Part shown: one piece after another, positions 60,372 to 64,000 of the stretch
How the letters are laid out: every line of letters begins with the position of its first letter
Position numbering within the stretch: the first letter of the stretch is position 1
DNA from: Flavimaribacter sp039888615
GTDB lineage: Bacteria; Pseudomonadota; Alphaproteobacteria; Rhizobiales; Rhizobiaceae
Length of the DNA: 64,000 nucleotides
NCBI GenBank assembly: GCA_039888615.1
Contig: JBDQQS010000006.1
Strand: one strand, 5' to 3'
Notes under the pieces: generated by a model
Database searches by the model: none
What the model saw: the letters and a program-made list of their open reading frames with translations, nothing else
What the model was told of the DNA's origin: nothing
Translations under genes and position numbers: made by a program

Positions 60372-61529
60372 ATGAGAAACCGCATAGACTGGGTGCGGCG
60401 GAACTGCCGCCTGCTTGCCTCGATTTCGGAAGAGTTTCGCGTTGAACAACCGTTCGCCGGCATGATCATTGGCACAGGAATCCATCTGGAGCCGAAGACG
60501 GTTGCGCTGATCCTGACGCTGCAGGACGGCGGCGCGAGGTTGGTGTCCACCGGCAATCTCAACACCACGCAGCCGGCGGCCATGGACTATCTGAGCGCGC
60601 GCGGGGTGACCGTCATCGGCCAGCCGACCCGTGACCCGGCCGAACACAGGACATATCTCGACATGGTGATCGAGGAGAAACCCGATCTCATCCTGGATAA
60701 TGGTGGTGATCTGTTCGACCGTTTCCTGAAGAACCCCTACGCAAACCTCAAGGGAGGTACAGAGGAAACGACGTCCGGCCGGATGCGGCTTGAACCCTTG
60801 CGTGAAGAACTGGCCATGCCGATTCTTGTCATCAACGACAGTCCGATCAAGCAGTTCGCCGAAAACGAGCACGCCGTCGGCCAGAGCGTTCTGGAGTCCT
60901 ATCTCAGGATCACCAATCGCGTCACCAACGGTCAGCGTGTGACGGTGTTTGGCTACGGAGCATGCGGTCGCGGCGTCGCACGGAATTTCCGCGCAGCCAA
61001 CGCCAAGGTCAGTGTCGTAGAAGCGGATCCGGTCAAGCGCCTGCAGGCGCATCTCGACGGTTACGATACGCCGTCGCGCGAGCGCGCGATAGTGAGCGCT
61101 GATCTTATCGTGACAGTGACCGGCAACGGCCGGGTGATTGGCGAGGCCGATTTGCCACATCTCAAGGACGGCGCGATTCTGGCCAACGCCGGGCACTTTC
61201 CAGTCGAAATCGATGCCTCGGCCATAGCCGGAAGCAACGCGGTGACGGAACGTACGGCCTACGAGGACGGCGTCGAAACCCTGCGTCTTGAAGATGGACG
61301 CACGATCCACCTGATATCCGAAGGGCACATGTTCAATCTGGCGGGGCCGCGGCCGCTGGGCAATTCTATCGAATCGATGGATCTGGGCTTTGCGCTCCAG
61401 GCGCGGTGCCTTGAAGCCGTGGCGCGCGGCAAGGTTGGGGCGGAATCCTGCGTCGTGCCGGTTCCGCGCTTCATCGACGAGATGGTGGCGAGATCGTATC
61501 TGGATCTGAATTATCGCGCAGCAGCCTGA
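60372..61529 (+). CDS. S-adenosylhomocysteine hydrolase-like protein, divergent
   Basis: A 385-residue relative of S-adenosyl-L-homocysteine hydrolase (normally 430-490). Family marks visible by eye: His38 in IHLEPKTVAL, GGTEETTSGRMRL near 130 (with the two catalytic-region Glu residues), NDSPIKQFAENEHAVGQS near 155 (Lys160 kept), the NAD motif FGYGACGRGVA near 195, and LANAGHFPVEID and LISEGHMFNLAG near the end. Changes: the usual DDGGD is DNGGD (Asn110), and the FDN after the lysine is AEN. These suggest a changed substrate. AAGGA precedes the ATG at 60372. It sits last in the LacI operon, 31 bp after the deaminase. Confidence 0.78.
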   Translation: MRNRIDWVRRNCRLLASISEEFRVEQPFAGMIIGTGIHLEPKTVALILTLQDGGARLVSTGNLNTTQPAAMDYLSARGVTVIGQPTRDPAEHRTYLDMVIEEKPDLILDNGGDLFDRFLKNPYANLKGGTEETTSGRMRLEPLREELAMPILVINDSPIKQFAENEHAVGQSVLESYLRITNRVTNGQRVTVFGYGACGRGVARNFRAANAKVSVVEADPVKRLQAHLDGYDTPSRERAIVSADLIVTVTGNGRVIGEADLPHLKDGAILANAGHFPVEIDASAIAGSNAVTERTAYEDGVETLRLEDGRTIHLISEGHMFNLAGPRPLGNSIESMDLGFALQARCLEAVARGKVGAESCVVPVPRFIDEMVARSYLDLNYRAAA

Positions 61530-61579
61530 ACAAGCCTTTGTGACTGGAAATCGCCGCATTTCGATGTAGGTAAAGACCT

Positions 61580-61936
61580 ATGGTGTTGCTTCGCGTTCTC
61601 CTTGTCAGTCTGCTTGTTCTTGCTCCGTTCAGTCTCGGAATGGCGAAGTCCGCGCACGCCAGCGCGCAGGCGGACGTCGCAGCAGATCTGTCTGCAACAC
61701 AGGCGACCGCCTTTGTGGGTGGTTCCGACGGATCGCCCCCGGCGCAGGCGCCTTTCAAGCGGTGCCTGCAGGGTAGCGGCGGCAACAGCCTCTGCGCCGG
61801 AACCATTCTGACCGAGGATCGTTCGGTCGTGCGCCCGATATCCGGGGCCGCAAGACTTTGCGGTCCGCTCGCAGATGCTTCCCTCGAAGGTCTCATGCTC
61901 GAAGGCATATTCCACCCGCCCCGTTTTCGCTCCTGA
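61580..61936 (+). CDS. Small secreted protein of unknown function
   Basis: A 118-residue protein with an N-terminal signal peptide (LLRVLLVSLLVLAPFSLG, then HASAQA). The mature part has two cysteines (RCLQGSGGNSLC) and one later (RLCGPLAD) and a basic proline end. I do not know its family. It lies 50 bp after the SAHH-like gene but is likely independent. Confidence 0.55.
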   Translation: MVLLRVLLVSLLVLAPFSLGMAKSAHASAQADVAADLSATQATAFVGGSDGSPPAQAPFKRCLQGSGGNSLCAGTILTEDRSVVRPISGAARLCGPLADASLEGLMLEGIFHPPRFRS

Positions 61937-61999
61937 TCGATTGTCGCCCGGACCGCATCCCGCGGCCGGAATATTCAGGTTTCAGGAAACAAATACACA

Positions 62000-62689
62000 A
62001 TGATGAAACGTCGCTCCTTTCTGGGCGTGGCCGCCGTCGCCGCGCTCTCCGGCTGTACGAGCACAGGTTATCGATCCAACGGTTCAGCGGTCGCGGTCGC
62101 GCAGCAACCCGCTGTCATGCCTTCATTCTACGCCGCCGTGCCGACCGAACCCTATCCGATACCGGCAGTGCCGCCGGACGTGGTGCCACAGCGCTTTTGG
62201 CGACAGCAGGTTCAAAATCCATTTCCGGCCGAACGGGTCGGAACAATCGTCGTCGATCCCAATGCTTTCTATCTGCATCTTGTGGAAGAGGGGGGCACAG
62301 CCATGCGCTACGGCGTTGGTGTAGGGCGCCAGGGGTTTTCCTGGTCGGGGGGCGCCGTCGTTCAATACAAGCGCCAGTGGCCTCGTTGGAAAGCGCCGGA
62401 CGACATGGTCGCCAGGCAACCCGAGCTGGAACCGTATTCGGTCGCCAATGGCGGCATGGCTCCCGGTCTCGACAACCCGCTGGGCGCCCGGGCGCTCTAT
62501 CTGTTCGAGAACGGGCAGGACACGCTCTATCGCATACACGGAAACCCGGAGGCCCATTCCATCGGCAAGGCTGTGTCTTCAGGCTGTATCAGGATGCTGA
62601 ACCAGGACGTCATCGACCTCTACAACCGGGTGACCGATGGCGCACGGGTCGTGGTGCGGCCGTCGCAGATGCCCGACGCGTTTGCGTGA
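62000..62689 (+). CDS. Lipoprotein L,D-transpeptidase (YkuD family)
   Basis: A 229-residue ErfK/YbiS/YcfS-type L,D-transpeptidase. The N-terminus is a lipoprotein signal with lipobox LSGC (Cys19). The catalytic motif is HGNPEAHSIGKAVSSGCIRM, with Cys196 as the nucleophile and the conserved His before it. It forms 3-3 cross-links in peptidoglycan or anchors lipoproteins in the outer membrane. A second ATG (62003) immediately follows the first. Confidence 0.9.
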   Translation: MMKRRSFLGVAAVAALSGCTSTGYRSNGSAVAVAQQPAVMPSFYAAVPTEPYPIPAVPPDVVPQRFWRQQVQNPFPAERVGTIVVDPNAFYLHLVEEGGTAMRYGVGVGRQGFSWSGGAVVQYKRQWPRWKAPDDMVARQPELEPYSVANGGMAPGLDNPLGARALYLFENGQDTLYRIHGNPEAHSIGKAVSSGCIRMLNQDVIDLYNRVTDGARVVVRPSQMPDAFA

Positions 62690-62823
62690 ACGGCTGGTCG
62701 GTGGCCGGGATGTGGAACCATTCAAAGTGAAGCGGGGTTTACTGTCTTACGCTCATCGCGTCGTGCCCAGTACATGATGCGCGAGCGGCATGCCCAGGAA
62801 ACGCGACCTGAGAGGATAGGTAC

Positions 62824-63519
62824 ATGACTGTTGTGCTTGCCACCGTGTGCCGAGATGGAGTGGTGCTTGGCTCGGACTCCCAGATCACGGACAAGGGGCG
62901 CGGCATGACATATCCTGCCGAGAAACTTCACCCCCTGGGTGAACTGGCGGCATGGGGCGGAAGCGGCGCACGATCTGTGCTTGCGGATGTAGAGCGCAAA
63001 TTCAATGAAAACAGCGCTGCGATACTGGAAGCGCCAGACATCGGTCGGGCGCTACAGGCGCAGGTGCTGCCGATACTTGAACATCACTACGACACGTTCA
63101 TCCCCGACGTGCCTGGCGACGAAGGCGGCGGAACGCCGTCGGCCTATGTCATGGCCGCCGGTTGGCGGGACGGCGAGCCATGGATCCTTGAGATAACGCC
63201 CTCGGGAATGATCGGGCACTACGCCGATATAGGGTTCCATGCAATCGGCAGCGGAGCGCCCATGGCGCAACAGGCGGGCTCGTTGCTGTCCCATTTCCAC
63301 TTGACCGAGAGGTCACTGCGATTCGGCTGCGCGGCGGTCTTGCGCGTACTGCAGGCGCTCGACCTGTCTTCGGCCAGCGTTGGCGAGCCATTCAGCCTGT
63401 GTCGCATCAACGAGGAAGGCGCCCACCACCTCAGCGACGAAGAAATTGAACAGGTAGGCGACGTTGTGCGTCGATGGGAGGAAGCGGAACAGGCCGTCAT
63501 CGCCGACATTTTCGATTGA
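62824..63519 (+). CDS. Proteasome-like Ntn hydrolase
   Basis: A 231-residue protein resembling a proteasome beta-type subunit. After the initiator Met comes Thr2 (TVVLATVCRDGVVLGSDSQIT), in place of the N-terminal nucleophile; Asp in GSDSQ and Lys in PAEKLHPLG correspond to the conserved Asp17/Lys33. GGSGA follows as in the family. No propeptide, so Met removal would free the Thr. GAGAGG precedes the ATG. It resembles stand-alone bacterial proteasome homologues more than HslV; there is no hslU or ATPase next to it. Function unknown. Confidence 0.7.
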   Translation: MTVVLATVCRDGVVLGSDSQITDKGRGMTYPAEKLHPLGELAAWGGSGARSVLADVERKFNENSAAILEAPDIGRALQAQVLPILEHHYDTFIPDVPGDEGGGTPSAYVMAAGWRDGEPWILEITPSGMIGHYADIGFHAIGSGAPMAQQAGSLLSHFHLTERSLRFGCAAVLRVLQALDLSSASVGEPFSLCRINEEGAHHLSDEEIEQVGDVVRRWEEAEQAVIADIFD

Positions 63520-63799
63520 GGACAGCCTTGAAGTCGATCAGTTGCATTATCCCGCTCCGGTGTATCGCTGACTCCTGGACCGCCTCGAAATGCGCCCTCG
63601 CGCTTAAACACCTGGTCCAGACGGGGCGAACAAGAAGCACCCAAATTCCGCGGCAACAAAAGTTTCCGTCATGTAAGCGTCGGCAGGAAGTTTCTGCTAC
63701 CTTTGAAAGTGGTCTGTCTGACGTCAGCGCCCTCCGGACAGATTTAGGGTTTTGAGCAACGGAGGATTTCTGGTTCATCGAAGCCAATATGGAGCTAAG
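63520..63799. other. Spacer with probable left end of an IS3-type element
   Basis: About 280 bp after the proteasome-like gene. No gene is supported. The segment from about 63711 (TGGTCTGTCTGACGTCAGCG) to the orfA start may be the left terminal region of the IS3-type element, but the inverted repeat cannot be confirmed without the other end. Confidence 0.35.
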
Positions 63800-63880
63800 A
63801 TGAACAAGACATCCGGAACATCCAAGGACACCGCTGACAAGCTGGTCAGGGGTATCAAGCGCAAGACCCGCAAGCACTAG
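63800..63880 (+). pseudogene. IS3-family transposase OrfA, N-terminal fragment
   Basis: A 26-residue remnant (MNKTSGTSKDTADKLVRGIK, then RKTRKH) that matches from memory the start of IS3-family OrfA proteins, whose next residues are YSAEEKIRIVL. Here the reading frame stops at TAG (63878-63880) exactly where an IS630-type element begins. The gene was evidently cut by insertion at the TA of the tyrosine codon. Confidence 0.7.
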
Positions 63881-64000
63881 AGCATCGTGTGCTTTGAGTG
63901 AATCAGGGATGCTTCCAATTGTGCCGGCGGTGTGATTCTTTGGGTCGAGGAGATGATTCGATGACCCATGCACTTTCCAGTGACCTTCGCCGGCGTGTAA
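63880..64000 (+). mobile_element. IS630-family insertion element, left end (partial)
   Basis: The element starts GAGCATCGTGTGC right after the TA at 63878-63879, the dinucleotide target typical of IS630. It continues to an ATG at 63961 whose product begins like an IS630 transposase, and runs off the window. It is nested in the IS3 orfA remnant. Confidence 0.7.
63961..64000 (+). CDS. IS630-family transposase, N-terminal part (3' truncated by window)
   Basis: Only 13 residues are in view, MTHALSSDLRRRV, which fit the start of IS630-family transposases as I remember them (they continue with a helix-turn-helix). The gene continues beyond base 64000. Confidence 0.65.
   Translation, partial: MTHALSSDLRRRV

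Noticed and set aside
63474..63755. 93-residue ORF before the IS3 region
   Set aside because: It starts inside the proteasome-like gene in another frame and has no family features or ribosome site.

Overview
The window is a high-GC, densely packed bacterial chromosome or large-replicon segment. Its transporter types (two TRAP systems counting a remnant, plus ribose-type, branched-chain-type, polyamine-type, taurine-type and molybdate ABC importers), ClpS, IclR/RpiR/LacI/LysR-controlled catabolic islands and IS3/IS630 elements are most like Alphaproteobacteria of the Hyphomicrobiales (Rhizobiales), probably a free-living or marine relative of rhizobia. That assignment is inference from gene content. 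No rRNA or tRNA gene was seen.

Region 1 (0-11.3 kb): a TauE/SafE permease cut by the window edge, then an IclR-linked catabolic island: Gfo/Idh/MocA oxidoreductase, DctPQM TRAP importer, TIM-barrel isomerase, two convergent AroE-like dehydrogenases, a leaderless nine-repeat FG-GAP propeller and a DHDPS-family aldolase. Two matching palindromes (GGAAT-N3-ATTCC) in the two divergent promoter regions tie the island together as one probable IclR regulon.

Region 2 (11.3-17.4 kb): ordinary accessory genes: a small protein, LysR, ClpS, a 100-bp-period tandem repeat, a choloylglycine-hydrolase-type Ntn amidase with an N-terminal Cys after its signal peptide, an ABM-fold protein, a GNAT and a secreted YkuD-type L,D-transpeptidase.

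Region 3 (17.4-37.5 kb): interleaved nitrogen and carbon catabolism genes. They are a SnoaL-like protein, a D-threonine-aldolase-like PLP enzyme, SDR, RidA, an amidohydrolase, a SnoaL-FMO fusion, RpiR, a taurine/nitrate-type ABC importer with a Tat-type binding protein, and a second Gfo/Idh/MocA enzyme. A LysR-flanked leftward block follows: a CnbZ-like putative deaminase, aspartate dehydrogenase, aldehyde dehydrogenase and LivFGMHK. The set looks built to import and deaminate an amino- or imino-compound.

Region 4 (37.6-47.8 kb): MarR with a 20-bp perfect palindrome next to a lone ketoacyl synthase. Then an AraC regulator faces an operon of PhyH dioxygenase, ribose-type ABC importer, ribokinase, RbsD, a PanB homologue with a rewritten active site, and DeoC. 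This looks like an undescribed route for a modified pentose or nucleoside.

Region 5 (47.8-55 kb): a ModE-like regulator, modABC with a ModE-type box, a VapBC toxin-antitoxin pair with its own operator, and a deletion scar that joins a broken CaiB/BaiF CoA-transferase to the last residues of a TRAP DctM. A thiolase and an SDR follow.

Region 6 (55-64 kb): LacI facing a polyamine-type ABC importer, a cytidine-deaminase-like enzyme and a divergent S-adenosylhomocysteine-hydrolase-like protein in one tightly coupled operon, the second candidate for an undescribed pathway. Then come a secreted hypothetical, a lipoprotein L,D-transpeptidase, a stand-alone proteasome-like Ntn hydrolase, and a nested insertion: an IS630-family element in the TA of an IS3-family orfA, running off the window end.
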